From Bolinopsis microptera (lineage: Eukaryota > Ctenophora > Tentaculata > Lobata > Bolinopsidae): a stretch of DNA of 64,000 bases. Of this stretch, positions 31,041-41,655 are shown piece by piece. The position numbers and the translations under genes were made by a program. The stretch's first letter is position 1. Each line of letters starts with the position of its first letter. A model generated the notes under the pieces. That model had not been told where the DNA came from. It saw only the letters and a program-made list of their open reading frames with translations, and searched no databases. Location of the stretch: NCBI RefSeq assembly GCF_026151205.1, contig NC_087077.1:20667510-20731509 (forward strand), in the 5' to 3' direction.

Positions 31041-31905
31041 AAGCCATGTGAAAGGTCACATGTTATAACGGCATAAATAAGCCATGTGAAAGGTCACATG
31101 TTATAACGGCATAAATAAGCCATGTGAAAGGTCACATGTTATAACGGCATAAATAAGCCATGTGAAAGGTCACATGTTATAACGGCATAAATAAGCCATG
31201 TGAAAGGTCACATGTTATAACGGCATAAATAAGCCATGTGAAAGGTCACATGTTATAACGGCATAAATAAGCCATGTGAAAGGTCACATGTTATAACGGC
31301 ATAAATAAGCCATGTGAAAGGTCACATGTTATAACGGCATAAATAAGCCATGTGAAAGGTCACATGTTATAACGGCATAAATAAGCCATGTGAAAGGTCA
31401 CATGTTATAACGGCATAAATAAGCCATGTGAAAGGTCACATGTTATAACGGCATAAATAAGCCATGTGAAAGGTCACATGTTATAACGGCATAAATAAGC
31501 CATGTGAAAGGTCACATGTTATAACGGCATAAATAAGCCATGTGAAAGGTCACATGTTATAACGGCATAAATAAGCCATGTGAAAGGTCACATGTTATAA
31601 CGGCATAAATAAGCCATGTGAAAGGTCACATGTTATAACGGCATAAATAAGCCATGTGAAAGGTCACATGTTATAACGGCATAAATAAGCCATGTGAAAG
31701 GTCACATGTTATAACGGCATAAATAAGCCATGTGAAAGGTCACATGTTATAACGGCATAAATAAGCCATGTGAAAGGTCACATGTTATAACGGCATAAAT
31801 AAGCCATGTGAAAGGTCACGTGATGTAAACGGCATAAGAAGCCATGTAAAAGGTCACATAATGTAAACGGCATTAGAAGCCATGTGAAAGGTCACGTGTG
31901 GAACC
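31041..31905 (+). repeat. 38-bp satellite in the LTR element, ~22 copies
   Basis: Units aagccatgtgaaaggtcaca with ttataacggcataaat. About 20 successive copies are identical by eye; the last three diverge. Each has the inverted pair catgtg/cacatg around aaaggt. Confidence 0.9.
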
Positions 31906-32740
31906 AAAGTAAGAAATCTAAATAAATAACAGGTTGTAACAATTGTTAAAAGGCCATGAGAGGGCTCACAGATTGTCAGGTGTTATGTTAACAAATCACC
32001 ACGTATCACATGTTAGATACAAGTGTTAGGAAGTATACATAACATCACAATGGCAGCTACTATGGAGTGTACGGGTGGTTGCGTCGATTGTGCGGGTCTG
32101 GCTGCGTAGTTGGGAGCACCAAGGGATGCTGGAAATCAGCGCCCCCCTCTCCCTGTATTTCAGCGAACCAATGGGTAAGCGGCAATTCTGCTCGCAGATT
32201 GTTGGGTACAGGATGAAGGTGCAAGTGTCCCTAAATGGATGCAATAATTCTCTTGAAAATCGGATCGGGGATCCGTCGGCTTGATCTACTCCCAAGAGCA
32301 ACTAGTGCCCAGCACCCGCCGCAGTCGATGCAATCACACGTGCCCTTAAATTATATACGGTGTATGTTAAGATTATAAGAAGTAAGTTAAGAAACATAAA
32401 AATACCGTATACCTAAAAAGGCCCAGGCAAAAGCAGTTCATTCTATAAAAGTTCAAAGTAAGTTAATCTTAAGAAAGATTAAGAGAGGCATGCATACATG
32501 GAAGTGTGTCCCAGGTAAGAGTGGCCACTCGTTTAGGTAAGGTAACACAGGACAGGTAGTATAGGTACTATATTGGACACACTCCATAAGCAGAAATTTC
32601 TATATTATTCAATTATATACCCAACGTATGTAATGAACTGTTACAAGTTACGACCACAATTATAAAATTAATTAAATAACTAATGCCGGTGACATTAGAA
32701 GTGATAAGACCGAGAACGTCAGTATTGTACGTATTTTCGG
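31906..32740 (+). other. LTR element interior, no gene seen
   Basis: Noncoding; overlapping ORFs on both strands near 32026-32301 have no family resemblance. Confidence 0.5.
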
Positions 32741-33890
32741 CATATGGTAACCCGGTTACACATACGGTAACACACCTGGTAACCCGGTTACACATATGGT
32801 AACACACCTGGTAACCCGGTTACACATATGGTAACACACCTGGTAACCCGGTTACACATATGGTAACACACCTGGTAACCCGGTTACACATATGGTAACA
32901 CACCTGGTAACCCGGTTACACATACGGTAACACACCTGGTAACCCGGTTACACATATGGTAACACACCTGGTAACCCGGTTACACATATGGTAACACACC
33001 TGGTAACCCGGTTACATAAACGGTAATAAACCTGGTAACCTGGTTACATAAACGGTAATAAACCTGGTAACCTGGTTACATAAACGGTAATAAACCTGGT
33101 AACCTGGTTACATAACCGGTAATAAACCTGGTAACCTGGTTACATAAACGGTAATAAACCTGGTAACCTGGTTACATAAACGGTAATAAACCTGGTAACC
33201 TGGTTACATAACCGGTAATAAACCTGGTAACCCGGTTACATAAACGGTAATAAACCTGGTAACCTGGTTACATAAACGGTAATAAACCTGGTAACCCGGT
33301 TACATAAACGGTAATAAACCTGGTAACCTGGTTACATAAACGGTAATAAACCTGGTAACCTGGTTACATAACCGGTAATAAACCTGGTAACCTGGTTACA
33401 TAAACGGTAATAAACCTGGTAACCTGGTTACATAAACGGTAATAAACCTGGTAACCCGGTTACATAAACGGTAATAAACCTGGTAACCCGGTTACATAAA
33501 CGGTAATAAACCTGGTAACCTGGTTACATAAACGGTAATAAACCTGGTAACCCGGTTACATAAACGGTAATAAACCTGGTAACCTGGTTACATAAACGGT
33601 AATAAACCTGGTAACCCGGTTACATAAACGGTAATAAACCTGGTAACCCGGTTACATAAACGGTAATAAACCTGGTAACCTGGTTACATAACCGGTAATA
33701 AACCTGGTAACCTGGTTACATAAACGGTAATAAACCTGGTAACCTGGTTACATAAACGGTAATAAACCTGGTAATCTGGTTACATAAACGGTAATAAACC
33801 TGGTAACCTGGTTACATAAACGGTAACAAACCTGGTAACCTGATTACACATACGGTAACAAACCTGGTAACCTGGTTACACAAATATGGT
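32741..33890 (+). repeat. 32-bp satellite in the LTR element, ~36 copies, two subtypes
   Basis: First block (to about 33010) has ggtaacccggttacacatat; second block has ggtaacctggttacataaac with a ccggttac version scattered through it. The switch between subtypes is sharp. Confidence 0.9.
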
Positions 33891-35561
33891 AAACAAGCAG
33901 ATTGCTCCATTCCCGCTCCCCCTTTTTGTTTCCCTTGTCGTCACATACATCATTGCAACGGCATTTCCCTCTAGCTAGCAATGCAAACGGCAATGCATTT
34001 ATTTTCACGGTACTTGATTGCTTTACCAAATTCACCTGGGATTTTCCCTTGGTAAAGTCAATGCACGGGTAGTGCTATTCTAAAAACTACTATAAAACAT
34101 CGGAATACTGTATACTTGTATACAAACTCAGCAAGCTTCGTTTTTGCACGTGAGATATTTATTATATTATTTGAGAGATTGGGAAGAGGGATGAGCTCCT
34201 TATAATCCCAGTCTCTAACAGGGGGAGGTGGATCCGCGAGGATCCGGGGACACGTTAAACAAATATATAGTGCTGGAGAGGAAACTGAAGGCTCCCGTGT
34301 CTAACGAAGTGTGAATTAACACACTGCCTTGGTACCCTCTAGTCGGCCGTGTTTTCGGGCTACCTGGTGTTCAGTACCTGGAGCTTGTCACCCCCAGGAC
34401 TGAACATACGTCCCCAGGCAAGTGGAACACGGTGGTACGTGGACGACAGTCCACACCTAGCTAGTATCTTATCTTTTTGAACCCCACAAAGGTGGAAAAT
34501 TACCCATGTTTTACGGGAGTTATGAAAATTTGGATGATAAGATCTAGTGAACAGGCAAGGCAAGAGAAAACGGTCAAAGTTCATAGTTGTGACAGCTAAG
34601 TCCTCTATGGGTCAGACCGTCGGTGGAACCTAGGAGTGCCAATCCCACTTACTGGTCATCCATCGCTACAGACTGGGTCCCTTGCCGGTAGGTTCACATA
34701 TGCGTAACATCCTTTTATGTAAAAGGTTGCGTGATCTGCTCAATGTACAGTCGGGCCTACATAAGCTAAAAGCGACTTGGTCTTTATGATCGTCCAGTTA
34801 GTAAGCGAATGTAGCTGTTGTGATCGAGGGGATTAAAAAGTGAACCTTGGGAAGCAATGGGCAGTTCTTTAAACTGCGGAAATGGGGTCAGCTCAGACTG
34901 CGCCTGGTTACACAAATGTAACAGGAGGTCGAAGACCAGAAGTGAACGAATACTTCTGGCAAAGCATCAGATACACTTTGATTTTAAAAACCGTCAACGT
35001 TTATTTTTACCAGTACTGATGATCTGGATTTGCTCCATCGTGCAACAAAAGTGGAACTATTTAGTATTAATACTTATAATAATCATATTATTAGAAATTA
35101 CCTCCTTAACACAGTACCGTCTATAATTGATCTCAGTAGTATAGTGCATAATCACAATTCACAACCTTACAGCGTTCTGGAATAAGAGAAAAGCAACTTG
35201 CACCTTTGAAATTTTGAAGTTGACACTGTCGTTCTTTTGGAAATGGCAAAAGTCACACGTGAAATGCAACTGGCCGCATCCCGAATCAGCTTTATCTTAG
35301 ATCAAGTTCCTTTAAAAAAAATGTGTGCGGACAATAAGTCGCAATTAATCCGCATTTCCAAACACTCATATATTATGTGCAAACTGTTCTTCCTGGACGT
35401 ATGAGATCATAGTAACCAAAAATCCAGATCATTTCTTATACTCTCATATTATACTCTTATACTACAATGTACTAGTTAGAGTTTTGATTACAAAGTACAA
35501 AGTTATTTTTAAAAAAAATGCACTTAAATAACACCCCTACTAATCGGTACTTTGACAGAAA
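33891..35561 (+). other. LTR element interior upstream of gag
   Basis: Noncoding by eye. A gtggatccgcgaggatcc palindrome is at about 34229-34246. Short ORFs (for example 34857-35126) are unrecognised. Confidence 0.5.
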
Positions 35562-36287
35562 ATGGCCGATCCACAAGGTAATAACGCCGCCGCAGCAGCA
35601 GCCAGAATGCCGCAGCGTCTCAACCCGATGTTCATAAGAGCACCACCACAGTTCAAGAGCGGGATGGACCTGGACCTATACCTACAACGGTTCCGGGCGT
35701 ACTCCAGATCCATTAACTGTCCGGCAAACGAACAAGCGGACCTTCTAATAAGCTTGCTGGAGGACAAGGTACTAGAAGGGATCTCGAGAACGGTTCAACT
35801 CGTGCAGGGCGATTTAGACGAACTCATCGCCCAAATCAGGCGTGCAGAAGGGCAAGGCCGTAACAGAGAACGGTACATAACGGAGTTACGCAACAGAAAA
35901 AGACTTCGGACAGAAGGTATCTGGGAATACCACCTCGAGTTACACAAACTGGTAAAGAAGGCTTATCCAAACAATGATGCTATGAGAAACGGGTCTCTCA
36001 GAGAATCATTTATCGCCAACATCAACGACTCCTATTTAGCATCGCGGCTAAGGGAACTACAAGAGCTCGAAATGGAGCAGCTGTTGGATGCAGCGATCAC
36101 CTTACACGGATGCCAAACGGCATCAATAAAGCCAGTCAACGTGGTAACTTACCAGGAGGACAACGGGAATTTCGAGCTGGAAAGAGATGAGCTCTGGCAA
36201 CGGTTAAACGACATATCCCTACGACTGGAGCAATTGGAAGTTAACCAACTCATTTATAACGAGCCGGGAGCTACATCTCCTTGGTGA
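35562..36287 (+). CDS. Gag-like protein of the LTR element
   Basis: 241 codons, ATG to stop. The N-terminus has an Ala run, then FKSGMDLDLYLQRFRAYSRS, NEQADLLISLLEDKVLEGI and a Gln/Glu/Arg-rich helical stretch, the pattern of Ty3/Gypsy-type retrotransposon gag (capsid) domains. The last ~40 residues look like a coiled coil (ELERDELWQRLNDISLRLEQ). It is the only substantial ORF of the element. Confidence 0.75.
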   Translation: MADPQGNNAAAAAARMPQRLNPMFIRAPPQFKSGMDLDLYLQRFRAYSRSINCPANEQADLLISLLEDKVLEGISRTVQLVQGDLDELIAQIRRAEGQGRNRERYITELRNRKRLRTEGIWEYHLELHKLVKKAYPNNDAMRNGSLRESFIANINDSYLASRLRELQELEMEQLLDAAITLHGCQTASIKPVNVVTYQEDNGNFELERDELWQRLNDISLRLEQLEVNQLIYNEPGATSPW

Positions 36288-37115
36288 TAACGACAAAAGC
36301 TACAAGTTGGAAACGTGACCACGAGGCTTCGTAGCACCAGATCAACGACAACCCTACCGGAACATCTACCCGACACCTTCTTCACAGCTACCTTCGAAAC
36401 ACCCCCACACCCACCTGTCTAAGTATTACCTGTCACAGTAAATTCGGTATCAACTGATGACATCTTTTATAGGCCTCATTTTTAGGCCCCATTTTTAAGT
36501 TAGTAAAACTATCATTAACGGGAATACTAACTATATATGCACTAAGCTACGACCATAGTAAAATGATGCATCCTATAAAAACTTAGCACTAAGTCCCTTC
36601 ACTTCTGAAGGAACACAACACTTTCTCCAAGCTGAATCACTAACTACCCCCTTTTTCAGAACGCGGCTATTGATGACGAGAACGGAACGCATCAACAAAC
36701 CAGAGCCAGAGAACAACTCTCAAACCCTATACCTCCATCGGGACTACAAATATATCCCCACCAAAGGAACGGGACAATTGCAGTAGAACAATAACGTTGA
36801 ATTATTTATCCCTGAACTAAAGAATGCAATAGGACCAGAGAGTTAAATTATTTAGCCAATGACCATAATCACCAGTAGGGTAACTGACGTTACCCTAGCC
36901 TAGTTATGTTCAAGTTCAACGGAGCGATACCTTATAGTATCATTGAACAAATCACTAGACCTTTTGTTTATATGTGTTAAATAGCCCCTAGTTCGTGTAG
37001 GAAAACCCACACTCCTTACCCTTGGACTCTAGGAAAAGCCGGACTCACAGCCGAGGTTCTCACCACTGGGATGCCTCAGTCTTGACGCGGACGTCAAAGT
37101 TAAAAAGAAGAAAGC
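36288..37115 (+). other. LTR element 3' interior
   Basis: Noncoding. It ends with a purine-rich ttaaaaagaagaaagc directly before the right LTR, the expected polypurine tract. Confidence 0.6.
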
Positions 37116-38179
37116 TGTAAGAACCTCCGATGGTTCAGCATATCGGTGTGTATTCAGCATACCAGTATGTGTTCAGTTACCTGTGTGTAATGCCTCTTGG
37201 ATATTAATTCTTTAGATTATCGGAGTTAATTGACTTCAGCCAACGATAATTGGTGAACCCACGTCAAAGGAAGGACCAAGATAAAAGTGACAACCAAGAT
37301 AGCGTTTTGGAGCAATCACAAAGCTGAAGCGAGCGCAGTCAATCATAACTAATCAAGCTAAGTTAAGATAGCGCTCTAAGGAACCCTCCACGGTCGTTAA
37401 ACGAAGTTAGTCAATCGAGAAGTAATCAAGATAACACCATTCTCATTAACGACCTCCTAACGAGGAGGATATAAATATACGGCACAATACTTAGTTGGGG
37501 CTCTCTCTCTCCAGTCCTCACCAACCTGGGTTCTCTCTACAACGGACTCTCTTACGACAGGATGGAATACTACTCTTGGAGGAGCACTGACGACATATCG
37601 TGGTGAACAGCGGAGATCATCACATATCTAGAGTCCAACCCATCGGAACTCCTTTCCTGTAACTAACTCCTTTCCTATACTGAGGTGAGTACTCCTAGGA
37701 CGGGCTAATAGGTTACGTGTTAAATATTCTATTGAAGACTATTGTATGTTTACTTCTAATTACCTTGATGTCGGAAGTTCTATTCCGGCCCCCTTAAATA
37801 GGCGTATGTTACTAGTCTCTAAACTGAAGTATGTGACTATTGAGTCACCAGCCAGGAAATATCCTGAGCTATAATTGTGATTGAAATTACTAAGTTCCTT
37901 CCCGCCACTTGCGGGAATAATGCTCCCGAGTATCCGTGGTTGGGTACCACTATATTAGTGGGACGTTACGAACTCGGGACCCTGGTGGACCTGAAGGAGG
38001 ACATGATGTAGGTAAGTCGAACTCGTTACTCCGGCTAGCCAGGCATAATCATGTTTCAAGAGTTGTAGGAGCGCTCTTGTGGAGCCTAAAATAAGCACTC
38101 CACCCTAGGTTTATCTAAGTACAGTTTGGTCCACCATTGTAGATTACGGTAGTCTTCCACCTGACCGCCGGGTCTTACA
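37116..38179 (+). repeat. Right LTR
   Basis: Same length and, as far as read, same sequence as the left LTR. Confidence 0.92.
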
Positions 38180-39363
38180 TTGTCCATGACAGCGTGTTTC
38201 TGAGCGAGGACTACAAGGGACCCAATGCTAGATCCTGACACCCAATCAAACAGGTCCACTATACTCGTCTGAGTGCACTTCTCTATCTCTAAGAGAATCT
38301 GAATAGCAACCAGCCCCTTCATCCCACCACCATCAATGCAGAGAACAGCAGCGTCTTTAGCCCCCCAATTTGGACGTTTCCTCGGGTGATCGCGTTCCTG
38401 AGAGGTCCTAACTTTACCCTCCCTGTCCCCCCTAGCCAGGAACAGATCATCATGACCCCCGACCTCAGTCAGCAAACTCACATATTCCTCATTATCAGCC
38501 TGTTCAGCTGTCTGGTACGCTGTGTTACCTTTGTTATTCTTAGCTTCTAACGGAGCACCAAACACTACGAGTGTCTTGGGGAAGTCATGTTCAACATTCT
38601 GAGAGACACAAGTGTGCAGCGCAGTGTTCCCCTCTGAGTCGACCAGATCAACAGGGCACCCTGAGAGAAGCAGTGCCATGAGAAGCTGGAAGTTCTTGTT
38701 CTTAACAGCAGTGTGAAGTGCAGTGAGACCAGTACAGTCCCTAGCATTAGCATCTACCCCGTACTTTACCAGTAACTCCACCATCTCCTTTGAAGCAGCC
38801 AGGTGGATAAGGGGCTCGTCGTTAGAGTCAGTGTGAGCTAACCCAATATCCTTCATAAGAAGGTGGGTAGCACTTTCCACGCTGTCGTATTTAACAGCGT
38901 AGTGGACTGGCTGCTTCCCTTCACATGTCATATTGTACATGTCCGAGGCGTTCTCTAGCAGTACTTCAATACAAGTCAAACTGTTAGCTCTGCAAGCTAA
39001 ATGTAGGGCTGTTTCTCCCTTCAAGTTCTTTAGATCTACCATTTCAGCGACAGATCGTGCCGGAGGAGGCAGAGAAACCTCCTCGCCCTCAAAGCCCACA
39101 GGATCAGGAGTAAGGTTCCTTGGTTCGTAAGTGAGCAGAGTCCTGAGTGCCACTCCGGCACCCTCAGCAGCTGCTACGTGTAGTGCCGTGTTCCCCGCTC
39201 TATCCTGAGCGAACCTGTCCACCCCAGCGTCCAGCAGGGTCTGTACTGGAGAGCAGGAGTTGGTGAGCACTGCTATGTGAAGTGTGGACCGGCCGTCCGA
39301 CGTCCTGCTGCTCCGGGCGTACTCCTTCACTCCCCGCTTTATGTTTTGAAAGAAATCAGACAT
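38180..39363 (-). pseudogene. PLA2G6-like: Phospholipase A2 group VI-like gene, 5' part (ankyrin repeats and catalytic Ser)
   Basis: ATG chosen at 39363 (MSDFFQNIKRG); the frame stays open to 39450. Residues ~22-300 are ankyrin repeats (GRSTLHIAVLTNS, GNTALHVAAAEGAG, GETALHLACRANS, TGLTALHTAVKNKN, GNTALHTCVSQN and others). The patatin domain begins at VLCIDGGGMKGLVAIQILLE (oxyanion loop DGGGMKG, 344-350) and LFDWVSGSSIGSL (nucleophile elbow GSSIG, Ser379). The coding sequence is uninterrupted by introns up to codon 395, where the LTR element begins. Group VI enzymes hydrolyse the sn-2 acyl chain of phospholipids without calcium. This allele is disrupted; an empty allele elsewhere could be functional. 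The whole would be ~647 residues, shorter than human PLA2G6 (806), mostly at the N-terminus. Confidence 0.93.
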
Positions 39364-39761
39364 GACTACTGCTGAGTAAACACACGGAACAACACAGCAC
39401 GGGTGGTCGTGTGGTGGGTGACTATTCATACATAAAGTATACAAACACACCGGCTAAACTGCTTACACATTCAAACCTGCCACAACTTCAATATTCCTCT
39501 GTTTTTTGGATTTTTCCTGCTTTTCAAACGAAACAAAGTGTCTGACGTGATTGGGCCGCAATTTTCAAAACTTGAAGCGGTGCAAAGCTATGTATTGATT
39601 GCTATTTGAATAAGCCAGAGAATCGCAACAAAAAGACTATGGCTTATACTAACTAAATACCAGAGTATAACAACTGTAGTTCCATGAGTAAACGTACTGG
39701 CGTGTTTAGTATCTCTGATACTTGAAATACGATGCGATCTAAAGCTTTTCAATGTGGAATC
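39364..39761. other. Upstream of the phospholipase gene, no feature
   Basis: 39364-39450 is an upstream in-frame extension that looks non-conserved. No TATA box or other promoter element stands out. Confidence 0.4.
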
Positions 39762-40530
39762 AGTGTTCGTAAATATTTCTTAGCTTCTTTTTAAAGGCAA
39801 CAAATATTTTGATGAGCGTAAATATTACAACCTGAACCGTCTACAAAGATGTACAATGTACAAAGTACAATGTACAATGTACAAAGTACAAAGTACAATG
39901 TACAATGTGCAATGTACAATGTGCAATGTACAATGTGCAATGTACAATGTGTAATGTACAATGTACAATGTACAATGTACAATGTACAATGTACAATGTA
40001 CAATGCACAATGTACAATGTACAATGTGCAATGTACAATGTACACTGTACTTAGTAAAATGTATACTGATACATGTGTTATTTTTACTTAGCAGTATGTA
40101 TACTGACACGTGTGAAAATCTTTATTCTTTTTATTTTAGAAAATTTCATCAATACGTATATTTTTAAAAGTAAAAAATAATTTGGGTAAATCAGTGTTCG
40201 TAAATATTTCTAAGCTTCTTTCTAAAGGCAACAAATATTTTGATTAGCGTAAATATTACAACCTGAACCGTCTACAAAGATGTACAATGTACAATGTACA
40301 ATGTACAATGTACAATGTGCAATGTACAATGTACAATGTGCAATGTACAATGTGCAATGTACAATGTGTAATGTACAATGTACAATGTGCAATGTATAAT
40401 GTACAATGTGCTTAGTAAAATGTATACTGATACATGTGTTATTTTTTACTTAGCAGTATGTATACTGACACGTGTGAAAAATCTTTATTCTTTTTATTTG
40501 AGAAAATTTTATCAATACGTATATTTTTAA
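39762..40530 (+). repeat. Tandem duplication of ~430 bp with 9-bp satellite inside each copy
   Basis: atcagtgttcgtaaatattt and ggcaacaaatattttgat recur at 39762 and 40189, then both copies carry a satellite of tgtacaa / tgtgcaa (39849-40056, 40281-40415) and the same right flank (tactgatacatgtgttattt, then acgtatatttttaa). Differences are few. The second copy is split by LINE D at 40531 and resumes at 41214. Confidence 0.9.
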
Positions 40531-40531
40531 A

Positions 40532-41213
40532 CCGTCGAACCCGTCGAGCAGGTTAGCAACTTTGTCTACCTGGGTGCAACTATCAGTGGGGATGGGACAA
40601 TCAACAGAGACCTGGATGTCCGTATCCAGAAGGCTAATGGCGCCTTTCATCAGCTCTGGAACATTTGGAATAGCAGAACTATAAAGACTCCAACCAAGAT
40701 TAGGATCTATAGGGCTGCTGTCCTCACCATCTTGTTGTATGGAGCTGAAGTCTGGAACACCACCAAAAAGCAGATGAAACGCTTCGAGGTTTTCCATCAA
40801 ACCTCCTTGAGAAGGATCCTTAGGATTAAATGGTTCTTTCATGTGACCAACGAAGAAGTTCTTAGGAGGGCTGACATCAAGTCAGTCGAGACTTTCATCA
40901 GTGCTGCCAGGCTACGTTGGTATGGACATGTAGTTAGAATGCCAGACTCTAGACTACCGAGGTTTCTGTTGAACTGGAAGCCAAATTATGGAAAGAGGTC
41001 AAGGGGCAGACCCCGTAAGAACTGGAAGTCCTGCGTACTCGAAGATGCTGCTAAGTTTACAGGTGTTGAAAACATCGACAACAACACGACAGAAGCTTTG
41101 GCTACCAACCGAGTACAGTGGAGACATATGTTACGCCGCCAACGCGATGTGTGTGATGCAGGCCACTCCAACGACTAGGAGGAGACCTTACCATGTAACA
41201 TGTATGTATGTAT
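40532..41213 (+). mobile_element. LINE D copy 1, 5'-truncated, 13-bp target duplication
   Basis: GTATATTTTTAAA lies at 40519-40531 and 41214-41226. The 682-bp insert begins inside the coding region and ends with an (ATGT)n tail after gactaggaggagacct. It interrupts the second copy of the 430-bp duplication, so it is younger than that duplication. Confidence 0.9.
40534..41178 (+). CDS. LINE D RT C-terminal region (truncated)
   Basis: About 214 codons are open to a stop at 41178 with no start of its own. SNFVYLGATISGDGTINRDL, RIYRAAVLTILLYGAEVWNT, LRRILRIKWFFH, ARLRWYGHVVRMPDSRLPRF and SRGRPRKNW are the standard motifs after the RT in RTE/CR1-like LINEs. The frame is unbroken, indicating a recent copy. 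RT catalytic blocks were never inserted. Confidence 0.85.
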   Translation, partial: VEPVEQVSNFVYLGATISGDGTINRDLDVRIQKANGAFHQLWNIWNSRTIKTPTKIRIYRAAVLTILLYGAEVWNTTKKQMKRFEVFHQTSLRRILRIKWFFHVTNEEVLRRADIKSVETFISAARLRWYGHVVRMPDSRLPRFLLNWKPNYGKRSRGRPRKNWKSCVLEDAAKFTGVENIDNNTTEALATNRVQWRHMLRRQRDVCDAGHSND

Positions 41214-41370
41214 GTATATTTTTAAAAGTAAAAATTAATTTGGGTAAATTAAAAAATACCTAATATTGTGAATTTCATTCTTTGTTAATATTGTTATTTT
41301 TGATGGGGCAAGAAATCGCGTTAAGATATATTGTTATTATCTTGACAGCTAATCTTGTAGCTTAAGATTT

Positions 41371-41620
41371 GTATTCCTTGTATTCCTTGTATTCCTTGTA
41401 TTCCGTGTATTCCGTGTATTCCTTGTATTCCTTGTATTCCTTGTATTCCGTGTATTCCGTGTATTCCTTGTATTCCTTGTATTCCTTGTATTCCTTGTAT
41501 TCCTTGTATTCCTTGTATTCCTTGTATTCCTTGTATTCCTTGCATTCCTTGCATTCCTTGTATTCCTTGTATTCCTTGTATTCCTTGTATTCCTTGTATT
41601 CCTTGTATTCCTTGTATTCT
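41371..41620 (+). repeat. 9-bp satellite (TATTCCTTG)n, left block
   Basis: About 28 units, a few with CGTG or CATTCC variants. The 9-bp period leaves all frames open on both strands, which explains the apparent repetitive ORFs. Confidence 0.95.
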
Positions 41621-41655
41621 GGTAATCTTGTTTTGCTCTTATGAGTGGGTCAATC

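Larger units (their letters stand above)
26572..38179 (+). mobile_element. Gag-only LTR retrotransposon, apparently whole, very young
   Basis: An 11.6-kb element with 1064-bp LTRs at both ends (26572-27635, 37116-38179) that start TGTAAGA and end TCTTACA. They looked identical wherever I compared them. The flanking 5-bp duplication is TTGTC (26567-26571, 38180-38184). A primer-binding-like site follows the left LTR and a purine tract precedes the right one. The 9.5-kb interior holds three satellite arrays and one gag-like ORF; I see no pol, so it looks like a complete non-autonomous element of the Ty3/Gypsy type, mobilised by another. It is inserted antisense in an exon of the phospholipase gene. 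Confidence 0.93.

Noticed and set aside
32026-32301. Overlapping ORFs on both strands in the LTR element
   Set aside because: No resemblance to pol, protease or any known domain.
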